Shown one piece after another: positions 56,208-64,000 of a stretch of 64,000 bases of DNA (positions are counted from its first letter, which is position 1; each line of letters opens with the position of its first letter). The position numbers were made by a program, and so were the translations under genes. The notes under the pieces are model-generated. The model saw only the letters and a list, made by a program, of their open reading frames with translations, was not told where the DNA came from and did not search any database. The stretch is from Phaeobacter porticola (GTDB lineage Bacteria; Pseudomonadota; Alphaproteobacteria; Rhodobacterales; Rhodobacteraceae). The stretch spans positions 62,001-126,000 of the forward strand of contig NZ_CP016366.1 of NCBI RefSeq assembly GCF_001888185.1, written 5' to 3'.

Positions 56208-57487
56208 CCCGAACAACCCAACAACTGATCGCAGATCGCGCCCGCCTGATGGGGCCGAATGTGTCGACGTTCTATGACGATCCGGTGCACTTCGTGCGCG
56301 GGGAAGGCGTTTGGCTGTGGGATGCAGGCGGGCGCAAGTATCTGGATTGTTACAACAATGTCCCCCATGTGGGGCACTGCAACCCGCGCGTGGTAGATGC
56401 AATCTGTCGTCAGGCCAGCACGCTCAACACCCACACGCGGTATCTTCATGACGGTATTCTGGACTACATCGAAAAGCTGACAGGCACGATGGATGCGTCG
56501 CTCGATACAGCCATCCTCACCTGCACCGGGTCCGAGGCCAACGACATCGCCCTGCGCATGGCCGAGGCTGTGACAGGCAAACGCGGGATCATCGCAACAG
56601 ACACCACGTATCACGGCAACACATCGCTGGTCAGTCAGTTGTCCAAATCAAACATCCCAACGGTCGGCTTCGGCCTTGGCCAATACTTCCGGTTCGTTGA
56701 CGCGCCCGACAGTTACCGTGCACCCGACCCCGACGGCACAATCTTTGCAGCCCTGGTCGCTGACCAAATCGAAGGGCTAATCGAGGACGGCACGGGCTTT
56801 GCCGCTCTCGTCGTTTGCCCCTACTTCCTGAACGAAGGCTTCCCCGACAACCCCGATGGCTGGTTGAAGCCTGTGGCAGACGTCGTTCACAAAGCCGGTG
56901 GGCTTCTAATCTGCGATGAAGTTCAGTCGGGCTTTGGACGGACAGGCACCCACCTCTGGGCGCACGAGAAGACGGGCGTCGTTCCTGACATCATGGTGCT
57001 GGGCAAACCGATGGCCAACGGCCACCCGGTTGGCGGGGTTGTCGCGAACCGCGATATCGTGGCCGAGTTCCGTAAGGGCTATCGCTATTTCAACACCTTT
57101 GGCGGCAATCCAGTGTCTTGTGCGGCGGCCATGGCCGTTCTCGAAGAGATCGAAGCAGAGGGTTTGCAGGCCAACGCCAAAGTGGTCGGAGATCACGCCC
57201 GCACCCGTCTGAATGCGCTCGCCGCCAAACATGAAATTATCGGCGATGGGCGTGGCTCCGGCCTAATCTTTGGCGCAGAACTGGTCACGGATCGCGCTAC
57301 CAAAGCCCCCGCCAGCGATCTGACGGACCGCATCATCAACACAATGCGCCAGCGAGGAATCATCCATTCCAAACTGGGTCGCCATAAGAACACCCTGAAA
57401 ATCCGCCCGCCGATGCCGTTCTCGATCGAAAACGCGGACCTGTTGTTCGACACCCTCGATGATGTGCTGAGCGAGGTCACAGGGTGA
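56204..57487 (+). CDS. AGXT2L-like PLP phospho-lyase candidate (class III aminotransferase fold)
   Basis: The 427 residues have the class III PLP features (Asp238, Lys268 in GKPMANGHPVGG). They match, better than any ordinary aminotransferase I remember, human ETNPPL/AGXT2L1, the ethanolamine-phosphate phospho-lyase. Shared stretches are YLDCYNNVPHVGHCNPRVV (48-66), LNTHTRYLHD, YFNTFGGNPVSCA, EGLQANAKVVGDH and the C-terminal NTLKIRPPM. Such enzymes release ammonia and phosphate from an O-phosphorylated amino alcohol, leaving an aldehyde. The next gene encodes a small-molecule kinase and overlaps by four bases, exactly the partner needed. A plain aminotransferase cannot be ruled out. Confidence 0.72.
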   Translation: MTRTTQQLIADRARLMGPNVSTFYDDPVHFVRGEGVWLWDAGGRKYLDCYNNVPHVGHCNPRVVDAICRQASTLNTHTRYLHDGILDYIEKLTGTMDASLDTAILTCTGSEANDIALRMAEAVTGKRGIIATDTTYHGNTSLVSQLSKSNIPTVGFGLGQYFRFVDAPDSYRAPDPDGTIFAALVADQIEGLIEDGTGFAALVVCPYFLNEGFPDNPDGWLKPVADVVHKAGGLLICDEVQSGFGRTGTHLWAHEKTGVVPDIMVLGKPMANGHPVGGVVANRDIVAEFRKGYRYFNTFGGNPVSCAAAMAVLEEIEAEGLQANAKVVGDHARTRLNALAAKHEIIGDGRGSGLIFGAELVTDRATKAPASDLTDRIINTMRQRGIIHSKLGRHKNTLKIRPPMPFSIENADLLFDTLDDVLSEVTG

Positions 57488-58416
57488 ACGCAACTGTCGA
57501 TAATGCCCTCTCCCTATGGGGCCTGACAGACGCGGGTTACAACCTGGTCGCTGCGCGTGAAAATGCGGTTTATAAGGTGGAAACGCCCACCGACGTTTTC
57601 GCCTTGCGTCTGCATCGGCAAGAGTATCGCACAAACGTCGAGTTGGATTCTGAACTCCATTGGATGAAAGCCATCAGCGATGGCGGCCTGAGTGTTCCCT
57701 CCCCGATCCCGTCGAAAACGGGCGACGTCATGCATATGGTAGATGGCGTTCAGGTGGATGTTCTGGATTGGCTGTCCGGTGACACGCTTGACGCAGTGCT
57801 GATCAAATCGGACGCCAAGACTCGTGTCGCGTTGTTTCAGACACTTGGTCAAGACATGGCGCGCCTGCATGACATTTGCGATACGTGGCAGCGGCCCTTA
57901 GGTTTCTCGCGCTGCGCATGGGACATAGATAGTTTGCTGGGTGACGCGCCTCTTTGGGATAGGTTTTGGGACAATCCCGGCCTTACCGCCAAAGACCGAT
58001 ATCTGTTTCATACCTTCCGGCATAAAACCCGCACCGATCTAGCCGACTCTGCAAAAAACCTGGACTATGGCTTGATCCACGCCGACCTCGTGGCCGCGAA
58101 TGTTATGGTTGATGGAACAGGCCTGCATTTCATCGATTTCGATGATGGCGGCTACGGCTATCGCGTGTTCGAGCTTGCGACAGCGCTGCTCAAACACATC
58201 GACGCACCTGACTACGGCGACCTAAAGCAGGCCCTCATCTGCGGCTATACATCAACCCGACCCATCGACCTCGCGACGCTCGATCTGTTCATGGCGCTGC
58301 GGGCCACGACCTATGTCGGATGGAACATCACGCGGATGGGCGAGGACGGCGGCGGGGCCCGCAATACCCGCTTTATCAATACAGCAACAAAGCTCGCGGC
58401 AGATTACATCGGCTGA
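57484..58416 (+). CDS. APH-fold small-molecule kinase (homoserine/hydroxylysine-kinase-like)
   Basis: The 310-residue protein has the aminoglycoside-phosphotransferase fold: an ATP-site N lobe (ARENAVYKVETPTDVFALRLHR), the catalytic loop IHADLVAANVMV (HxDxxxxN) and the metal-binding DFDD. It is translationally coupled to the phospho-lyase candidate. In animals the related kinase AGPHD1 phosphorylates hydroxylysine for an AGXT2L lyase. An analogous bacterial kinase for a hydroxylated amine is the favoured inference here; the substrate is unknown. Confidence 0.78.
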   Translation: MNATVDNALSLWGLTDAGYNLVAARENAVYKVETPTDVFALRLHRQEYRTNVELDSELHWMKAISDGGLSVPSPIPSKTGDVMHMVDGVQVDVLDWLSGDTLDAVLIKSDAKTRVALFQTLGQDMARLHDICDTWQRPLGFSRCAWDIDSLLGDAPLWDRFWDNPGLTAKDRYLFHTFRHKTRTDLADSAKNLDYGLIHADLVAANVMVDGTGLHFIDFDDGGYGYRVFELATALLKHIDAPDYGDLKQALICGYTSTRPIDLATLDLFMALRATTYVGWNITRMGEDGGGARNTRFINTATKLAADYIG

Positions 58417-58444
58417 CGGCACAGTTTTCGAGAAGGGACTTACA

Positions 58445-60373
58445 ATGCAATTTCATCTCAACGGGTTCAAACCGGGTAATTATCAGGTTCCTGATGCGGC
58501 GCGCAAAGCCTACCCCACACCGCCAATCGAAGACCTGCCAACTGAAGTAGATGTGCTGATCGTTGGCACTGGCCCCGCTGGTCTGACTATGGCGCGCCAG
58601 ATGTCAGAGTTTGACGATATCAGCACCTGTATCGTGGACATGGCAGAGGGTCCGTTGTTGTTCGGGCGGGCAGATGGGATATCATGCCGCACGATTGAAA
58701 TCATGGAAGCCTTCAACAGCAGCGAAATGGTCGAAAAAGAGACCTATAAGCTGATGCAAAACACGTTCTGGGAACCGGATGCCACGAACCCGCAGAACAT
58801 CAAACGCAAATACAAGATCGCCGATGCGCGTCTTGGCATGTCCGAATTTACGCACGGCATCGTCAATCAAGCACGCCTGCACGAACTACTGCTCGACGGT
58901 ATGGCGAATGCGACAACCAAATTGCGGCCCCATTACAGCCGCGAATTGGTTGATCTGGTGATCGATGAAAACCTGACCCAAGACCTTGATGCACATCCGA
59001 TCACGGCGACATTCAAACGGACTGACGAGGCAGGCAACGGCAAGGTCGAAACGGTAAAGGCACGGTTTGCCGTCGGCAGTGACGGTGGCAGAAGCCGCGT
59101 GCGTAAGAGCCTCGATATCGCACTTGAAGGCGATTCCGCCGATAAGGCTTGGGGCGTGATGGACATCCTGCTCAACACCGATTTCCCCGACATCCGCGTC
59201 AAAAGCTTTATCCAGTCCAAGGACTTTGGCGCCGTCATGACAATCCCGCGTGAAGGCGGCTACCTGATCCGGTTTTATGTTGAGCTGGACCTGATCGATA
59301 AAGACAAACGCGCGACAGATATCAAACTGACCGAACAAGACATCATCGCGAAGGCGCAGAAAATCTTTCACCCCTACACTTTGGATGTCAAAGAAGTAGC
59401 GTGGTGGTCGATTTATTCTGTTGGTCAGCGCCTTGCCAACCGATTTGACAACCGCCCCGCGGATGCCACAGACGACATTATACCGCGCGCCTTTTTGGCC
59501 GGTGATGCGTGCCACACGCACAGCCCAAAGGGGGGTTGGGGCCTGAACACGTCTTTGCCAGACACGTTCAACCTCGGCTGGAAAATGGCCGCGGTTCTGC
59601 AAGGCAGAAGCAAACCAGCGTTGTTGGCCACCTACAGCACCGAGCGACGCAAAGTCGCGAACCAACTCATTAACGCGGACAAAGAGCTGTCAAAACTCGT
59701 GGCCACGCGACCAACTGCGGGCAATGGATCAGGCAAAGCCGAAGTCGACACTGCCAAGATTGAAGCCTTCATGGAACGCCAAAGCGGTTTCGTCAGCGGA
59801 ACCTCTATCGAGTATTTCCCGTCCTACATTTCCACCGGTCAAGGCAACCAACATTTGGCAACCGGCTTCAAGATCGGCCAACGGTTCCACTCGGCGCAAG
59901 CAACACGCGTCGCTGATGGAGCGCTCCAACATTTAGGCCATCTGGTCAAAGCAGACGGTCGCTGGCGCATCTTCGTGTTCGGCGGAGCGCAAGACCCGAC
60001 AGAGACGTCATCGGATGCGTATCAACTCATTGAGTTCCTAGCGAACGACGCCACGTCCCCCGTGCCGAAATATACGCCGAAGGGTTCCGATATCGACTCC
60101 GTCATTGATACCTACGCCGTCTTCCAACAGCCCGATTTGTCCATGCACGATCTGCATGATTACCTGTGGCCCGCAAAAGGCAAATACGGGTTGCGCGACT
60201 ATGAAAAAGTGTTCCACGCGCAGGACGGTAACGACATCTATGATCTTCGCGGTGTTGATCGGGATGCAGGATGCGTTGTGATCGTCAGACCCGATCAGCA
60301 TATCGCCGCAGTCTTGCCAATTGCAGCTCACAAGGACCTCTCAAGCTTCTTTGATGCTTTCATGATTGGGTAG
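58445..60373 (+). CDS. FAD-dependent phenol hydroxylase-type monooxygenase
   Basis: The 642-residue class A flavoprotein has the FAD motif VGTGPAGL (40-47), the GD motif FLAGDACHTHSPKGGWGLNT near residue 350 and a C-terminal thioredoxin-like domain of about 170 residues, as in phenol 2-monooxygenase and 3-hydroxybenzoate 4-monooxygenase (MobA). ATG 58445 has GAAGGGA upstream and lies 28 bases after the kinase stop. It would hydroxylate a phenol to a catechol with NAD(P)H and O2. A 3- or 4-hydroxyphenyl compound going to homoprotocatechuate fits the neighbourhood. The following 60374-60680 has no gene. Confidence 0.88.
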   Translation: MQFHLNGFKPGNYQVPDAARKAYPTPPIEDLPTEVDVLIVGTGPAGLTMARQMSEFDDISTCIVDMAEGPLLFGRADGISCRTIEIMEAFNSSEMVEKETYKLMQNTFWEPDATNPQNIKRKYKIADARLGMSEFTHGIVNQARLHELLLDGMANATTKLRPHYSRELVDLVIDENLTQDLDAHPITATFKRTDEAGNGKVETVKARFAVGSDGGRSRVRKSLDIALEGDSADKAWGVMDILLNTDFPDIRVKSFIQSKDFGAVMTIPREGGYLIRFYVELDLIDKDKRATDIKLTEQDIIAKAQKIFHPYTLDVKEVAWWSIYSVGQRLANRFDNRPADATDDIIPRAFLAGDACHTHSPKGGWGLNTSLPDTFNLGWKMAAVLQGRSKPALLATYSTERRKVANQLINADKELSKLVATRPTAGNGSGKAEVDTAKIEAFMERQSGFVSGTSIEYFPSYISTGQGNQHLATGFKIGQRFHSAQATRVADGALQHLGHLVKADGRWRIFVFGGAQDPTETSSDAYQLIEFLANDATSPVPKYTPKGSDIDSVIDTYAVFQQPDLSMHDLHDYLWPAKGKYGLRDYEKVFHAQDGNDIYDLRGVDRDAGCVVIVRPDQHIAAVLPIAAHKDLSSFFDAFMIG

Positions 60374-60680
60374 GTCTAAGGCGCCTTCGCAGCCTGTGGT
60401 TGGGATTCTTAAGATTAGAACAGCATTCGCCTATCAGTATGAGCTCCTTATCAGAAACTCGCGAAGTAGCTTGAGTGTACTTTCACTCTACATGAACACC
60501 TTACATGCGGGCATCTCCATGTGAAATACGCTTGGTGACAGTGCGCTGGCTAAGTGTCAAACTATCTTATCCGAATAATGTGCAGCAAAAAGCTATGAAC
60601 ATCCTGGAAAATAAGGGTGGGGCCAACGTACTTCGCATTATCCGGTCCTCGTGATAACTGCTGTAATGACGAGCTCGCCA

Positions 60681-60849
60681 TTAACGCAACCAATGCGCAA
60701 TGTAGGACGCGTGTTCGTCACGCGGTTCCGGTGACAGTCCGAGATCAGCGGCCAGAAACGCTGCGCCAAGCTCCGCGACCAATTCTTCCTGGGCATAGCC
60801 TTCGTCACCCCAGCGTTTGCGACCGAAGCTGCGATCAAGGCGTTTGGGG
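60681..60849 (-). pseudogene. ArdC-like antirestriction/zincin domain, C-terminal fragment
   Basis: Reading leftwards from the IS21 end, the frame encodes LDRSFGRKRWGDEGYAQEEL and then VAELGAAFLAADLGLSPEP, the C-terminal part of ArdC-type zincin proteins (with the EELVAELGAAF helix), and stops at 60681 after HASYIAHWLR. The N-terminal part has been removed at the IS21 junction. ArdC-like genes are typical of conjugative plasmids. Confidence 0.72.
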
Positions 60850-60911
60850 TGTCAATGAGCGTTCAAAGTTGACCCGGTTTCAGCATTTAAAATTGACCCA
60901 CCCCATGTGGC

Positions 60912-60965
60912 GCAAAGCCCCCAGGCGGGCCGCCCTCATATAGCGAGTCCGTCTGGGGGCTTTGC
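60912..60965 (-). terminator. Hairpin after istB, copy 2
   Basis: Mirror image of the structure at 30883-30936, with 13-bp arms. Confidence 0.65.
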
Positions 60966-60976
60966 TTTCGGGACGG

Positions 60977-61708
60977 TTACTTTTCTCTGCGGCTTTTGCT
61001 CTGAGCAAAGCGATAGGACGTGTTGCCGGTTTCGATGATTGCGCAATGGTGGGTGACGCGATCCAGCAGCGCGGTGGTCATCTTGGCATCGCCAAAGACC
61101 GAGACCCACTCTCCGAACTCCAGGTTGGTGGTGATGATGACGCTGGTTTTCTCGTAGAGCTTGCTGATCAGATGGAACAGCAATGCTCCGCCAGACTTGG
61201 GGAACGGGATGTAGCCCAGCTCGTCGATGATGACGCAATCCAGAGCCGAGAGTTGCCGGATGATCTTCCCGGCATTGCCCTCGGCCTGTTCCTTGATCAG
61301 GGCGTTGATCAGATCGACGGCGTTGAAGAAGCGTGCCTTCTTGCCGTTGGTGATCAGGGTGGTGCCCAAAGCGATGGCGATATGGGTTTTGCCGGTGCCG
61401 GTTCCGCCCACCAGGATGAGGTTGTGCGCCTCTTGGGTGAACTGCCCTGTGCAGAACGGTTCGATCTGGGTCTGGGTGATGGCGGCAGCACCATAATCGA
61501 AGGTGGCGAAGTCCTTATGATGGGGGAACTTCGCGATCCTCATTTGATACTGGATAGAGCGCGCCCGCCGCTCTACAGTCTCCGCGTCGATCAGTTGCTT
61601 TATCGCTGTGGTCAGACTTGGTGGCTTGCGCGCGGACAGCAAATCATGTGCGCAAGCTGCCATTCCGTGCAACCTCAGGGCGGTCAGTTGGTCGATCAGG
61701 GCGTTCAT
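60977..61708 (-). CDS. istB: IS21 helper ATPase IstB, copy 2
   Basis: The 243-residue product is the same as copy 1, with Walker A GGTGTGKT intact. Overlaps the istA end by four bases. Supplies a second source of the AAA+ helper. Confidence 0.93.
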   Translation of the reverse strand: MNALIDQLTALRLHGMAACAHDLLSARKPPSLTTAIKQLIDAETVERRARSIQYQMRIAKFPHHKDFATFDYGAAAITQTQIEPFCTGQFTQEAHNLILVGGTGTGKTHIAIALGTTLITNGKKARFFNAVDLINALIKEQAEGNAGKIIRQLSALDCVIIDELGYIPFPKSGGALLFHLISKLYEKTSVIITTNLEFGEWVSVFGDAKMTTALLDRVTHHCAIIETGNTSYRFAQSKSRREK

Positions 61709-63213
61709 GCGGCAACCTCCTCAGTCGAGCACAGGATCTCATAGCGCTTGCAGTCGGCCTCGGGTCGCAGGGTCAGTTGCGGATAGGCATAGGCTTCGCT
61801 GAGCGGCGTGATGACCGGCTCCACCAACTGGTTAATCAGGTTGATGATGGCGGGCAGGCGGAGGGTGTTTTGTGCCACGGCCAGTTCACAAGCCATCTCG
61901 ACAACCTCGATCCCGTGATCCTGGACGAGCAGAAGCAGATCAACGAACTCCCGATCCCCGCCCTTGTCTGCCATGTAATGTTCCCTGATCTGGTGCATGG
62001 CCTCAGGCAGTTGCCAGTCCACGAAGGGTGCGCCATTGCGTAGGGCGCCGGGCTTGCGATCCAGCAGAGGAACATAGTGCCAGGGTTCAAAGTAGCTGAC
62101 GTTGCGGGTGAAGCGGCGCTTATGCTCGGCGATGATATCCTGGCCCGACACCAGCATAATCCGGCCCGCATAAGCGCGCAGCGACACATGTTGACCGGCA
62201 AAGTGGGACGGGACGCTGTAGCGGTTGCTGGCATATTGAACCAGGCAAGTGGATCGGACACGAACCGTCTTCTCAACATAGCCGTCAAAAGGCCGACCCA
62301 AGGGGCGCAGCTCGGCGCGTTCGTCTTCGAACACCTCGGCAATCGTGCGATCCTGCTGTTCGGGATGGGGACGATTGGCCAGTTCTTCACAGCGCAGGCG
62401 CAACCAGTTGTTCAGCGCATCAAGATCTTCAAAGGCAGGCTTGGGCACAAACAACCGGCCGCGCAAAAACTGGACCTGGTTCTCGACCTGCCCCTTCTCC
62501 CAACCCGCTGCGGGCGTGCAGGCAACAGGTTCCATCACATAGTGGTTCATCAGAGCCAGGAACCGGGGATGGAATATCCGGTCCTTCGAGCGGGACACAT
62601 AGGTCACCATGGTCTTGGGGTTATCAATGATCACCCGTCGTGGAACCCCGCCATAGAAAGACAGTGCCTGCACAAAAGCATCCAGAACCATCTCCTGGGC
62701 TTCGCCGGGATAGGCGATCACCAAAGGCTTGCGGCTGTGGCACAGGCGGAAATGGGCAACCTAGATCTTTTGTTCAACGCCGCCCAGGACAACCCGTTCT
62801 TCGCTCCAGTCAAACTGAAGGGCGTCACCAGCAGCAAAATGCAGGGGGATAAAAGCATCGCCAGAACCGGCGCCAGCCCGCTTCAGATCGCGGACAAATC
62901 GCTGAACTGGAGAATAGGACCCGGTGTAGCCTTCCACCACGAGCTGCTCATAAAGCTTCTGGGCCGTTCGCCGCTCCCGACGTGGTCGCTTCTGGTCCTG
63001 ATCGAACAGTTCCTGAAGCCGGAGATCAAACCCGTTGCACAGTTTGTGCCGAACCGGTGGAGCCTGGCGCTGGTAGCTCGGCGGGCTCTCATCCTTCAAA
63101 TACTTCTTGATCGTGTTGCGCGATAATCCCGTCGCCCGCGCAACAGACCGGATACTGCGCCCTTCAACCAGCACCCACAGACGGATCTTCGATACACTTT
63201 CCATCAATAACAC
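61705..63213 (-). pseudogene. istA: istA transposase with in-frame amber codon, copy 2
   Basis: Same gene as copy 1, with the TAG now at 62761-62763 on the minus strand. That both copies share the lesion shows that one arose from the other (or was converted) after the mutation, or that readthrough keeps the enzyme active. Confidence 0.85.
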
Positions 63214-63327
63214 CTGCTCTTTCCTCCGCACTTGAAGCGCGGATGTTAACGAAACAGGTGGGTCAATTTTACTCGCTCATAACCCACCTAAGTGGGTCAA
63301 TTTCGCATGCCGATTCACAGCGCCGAT

Positions 63328-63924
63328 CCGACAACAAGCGCTTGGGTGCCGTGCTCGAGCACATCAAAGACATGCAAGATAAGGCCCCGCCAAAATATCC
63401 AGTCAGAACAAATTCTGAGAAGATGGGGTATAAGCCAAATGGCAAACGTCCCGGCAGACCTTCCAGCGCACGTGCCAAAAAAGACGATTGTACAGGCGGC
63501 GGAATAGGCCCAGGTTTGCGGCATGGATACTGACGACGACCCAGAGATCATCTTCTCCGATTACACGCAATCCGTTGTCATCGACGGGCATCATTTCGAT
63601 GTCGAGATATATAAGACCAGCATCCATCCCGGCTGGATCCTGTCCGTAGAGAACCAGTTCGGAACGTTGACCGTGTCGGACAATCCACCCTTTTTCGGCG
63701 ACGTCCTCGCCTGGCGCGCCTTTGAGGAACTCGTCCGCGAGGAAGGTATCAAAGCCTTCTACAACAAGAAAGAGCGTCGCAAGCTTGGTCTATGACCAAC
63801 CACCGCAAGGCTTATCAACCCTACGATATATGACGTCTCCGGGCTGCTAAACCTTGCTACCGGCAGCGCATTTGGTGACACTTCTGCTTTGCGCAACCAG
63901 TGACATTTCTGAATGGTGTTTACA
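63328..63924 (+). mobile_element. ISNCY-like insertion sequence, copy 2, right-end fragment
   Basis: This stretch repeats 9676-10271 nearly base for base (one extra A in the run near 63477-63482 and a G to A change near 63849). It begins 8 bases after the right end of IS21 copy 2, so the left two-thirds of the element are missing. It contains the last 50 or so codons of the transposase, shifted out of frame by the extra A, the passenger gene and the right terminus TTTACA. The outer flank AGCGC matches the left outer flank of copy 1. Confidence 0.85.
63523..63795 (+). CDS. ISNCY-element passenger protein, copy 2
   Basis: This 90-residue protein is identical to the product of 9870-10142. It is intact although the transposase in front of it is only a fragment. 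Function unknown. The last 76 bases of the window (63925-64000) hold no complete gene. Confidence 0.65.
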   Translation: MDTDDDPEIIFSDYTQSVVIDGHHFDVEIYKTSIHPGWILSVENQFGTLTVSDNPPFFGDVLAWRAFEELVREEGIKAFYNKKERRKLGL

Positions 63925-64000
63925 AGCGCTGTATCATATTGCGCGCTACTTTGAAGTGCGACTCCTGTTAGAAAACAATGAGTTATCTAATGGAAAGAAT

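Larger units (their letters stand above)
60850..63319 (-). mobile_element. IS21-family element, copy 2 (inverted)
   Basis: The element has the same 2470-bp extent as copy 1, in opposite orientation; all encoded proteins read the same, including the istA amber codon. Outer ends are TGTCAATGAGCG at the left and CGCATGCCGATTCACA at the right. Flanks AAGGCGTTTGGGG and GCGCCGATC are not duplicates. Together with copy 1 it brackets about 29.9 kb, including both aromatic clusters. Confidence 0.93.

Noticed and set aside
1-64000. CRISPR arrays, rRNA genes, replication origin or rep genes
   Set aside because: I saw no regularly spaced direct repeats, no rRNA-like sequence and no RepABC/DnaA-type genes in the window.

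Overview
The window looks like accessory DNA, probably a plasmid or chromid, of an alphaproteobacterium of the Rhodobacterales (Roseobacter-type). The grounds are the moderately GC-rich coding style, a nosRZDFYLX cluster with a Tat-exported NosZ, PotABCD-like and TctABC uptake systems, and a mosaic of IS elements, conjugation-gene fragments and catabolic islands. Assignments rest on reading motifs and remembered family features; no database search was run.

Layout. (1) 1-8284: nitrous-oxide reduction operon nosR(partial)-Z-D-F-Y-L-X. (2) 8455-10271: an ISNCY-like insertion sequence with a broken transposase and an intact 90-residue passenger gene, then a small RTX-type repeat protein (10283-10975) and a decayed tRNA-Arg-like sequence (11193-11267). 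(3) 11303-25998: an amine or amino-acid catabolic island with an amidase, two related binding proteins, two permeases and one ABC ATPase, two class III aminotransferases, a succinate-semialdehyde-type dehydrogenase, an SDR, a two-subunit transketolase and a GntR/FCD regulator. AT-rich palindromes in three promoter regions probably tie it into one regulon. (4) 26240-28528: the start of a type IV secretion/conjugation module (VirB1, VirB2, VirB3), cut in virB3 by an IS21 element.

(5) 28529-30998 and 60850-63319: two 2470-bp IS21-family copies in inverted orientation. Each has the same amber stop in istA, an intact istB and the same terminator-like hairpin. (6) 30999-37524: debris between the left IS21 and the aromatic island: an integrase stub, membrane proteins, an SMI1/KNR4 immunity-like protein, a decayed WHH-nuclease toxin remnant, a large DUF6892-like protein and a Ner-like fragment. 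(7) 37678-47278: a homoprotocatechuate (3,4-dihydroxyphenylacetate) meta-cleavage operon (hpaF, hpaE, two unrelated ring-cleaving dioxygenases, an SSADH, an aromatic amino-acid decarboxylase, hpaG, hpaH, hpaI) with divergent hpaR. (8) 47275-53069: a TctCBA transporter operon with an aldehyde dehydrogenase and a UPF0261 protein. (9) 53185-60373: an IclR regulator, an aminotransferase, a metallo-beta-lactamase-fold hydrolase, an AGXT2L-like PLP phospho-lyase candidate, an APH-fold small-molecule kinase and a phenol-hydroxylase-type flavoprotein. (10) 60681-60849: an ArdC-like fragment; then the second IS21 and the right end of a second ISNCY-like copy with its passenger gene.

How the parts may work together. 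Regions 7-9 read as a complete route from an aromatic amine or acid to central metabolism. An amine or amino alcohol becomes an aryl-acetaldehyde by decarboxylation/transamination or by kinase plus phospho-lyase. The aldehyde is oxidised, the ring is hydroxylated to a catechol and cleaved, and the product is degraded to pyruvate and succinate via succinate semialdehyde. The kinase/phospho-lyase pair beside a homoprotocatechuate pathway is the most interesting possibility in the window: a hypothetical route for beta-hydroxylated arylethylamines such as octopamine or noradrenaline. Structurally, the same 5 bases (AGCGC) lie outside the left end of the first ISNCY-like copy and outside the right end of the second. 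This suggests that about 53 kb was brought in by recombination into one ancestral IS insertion downstream of nosX.
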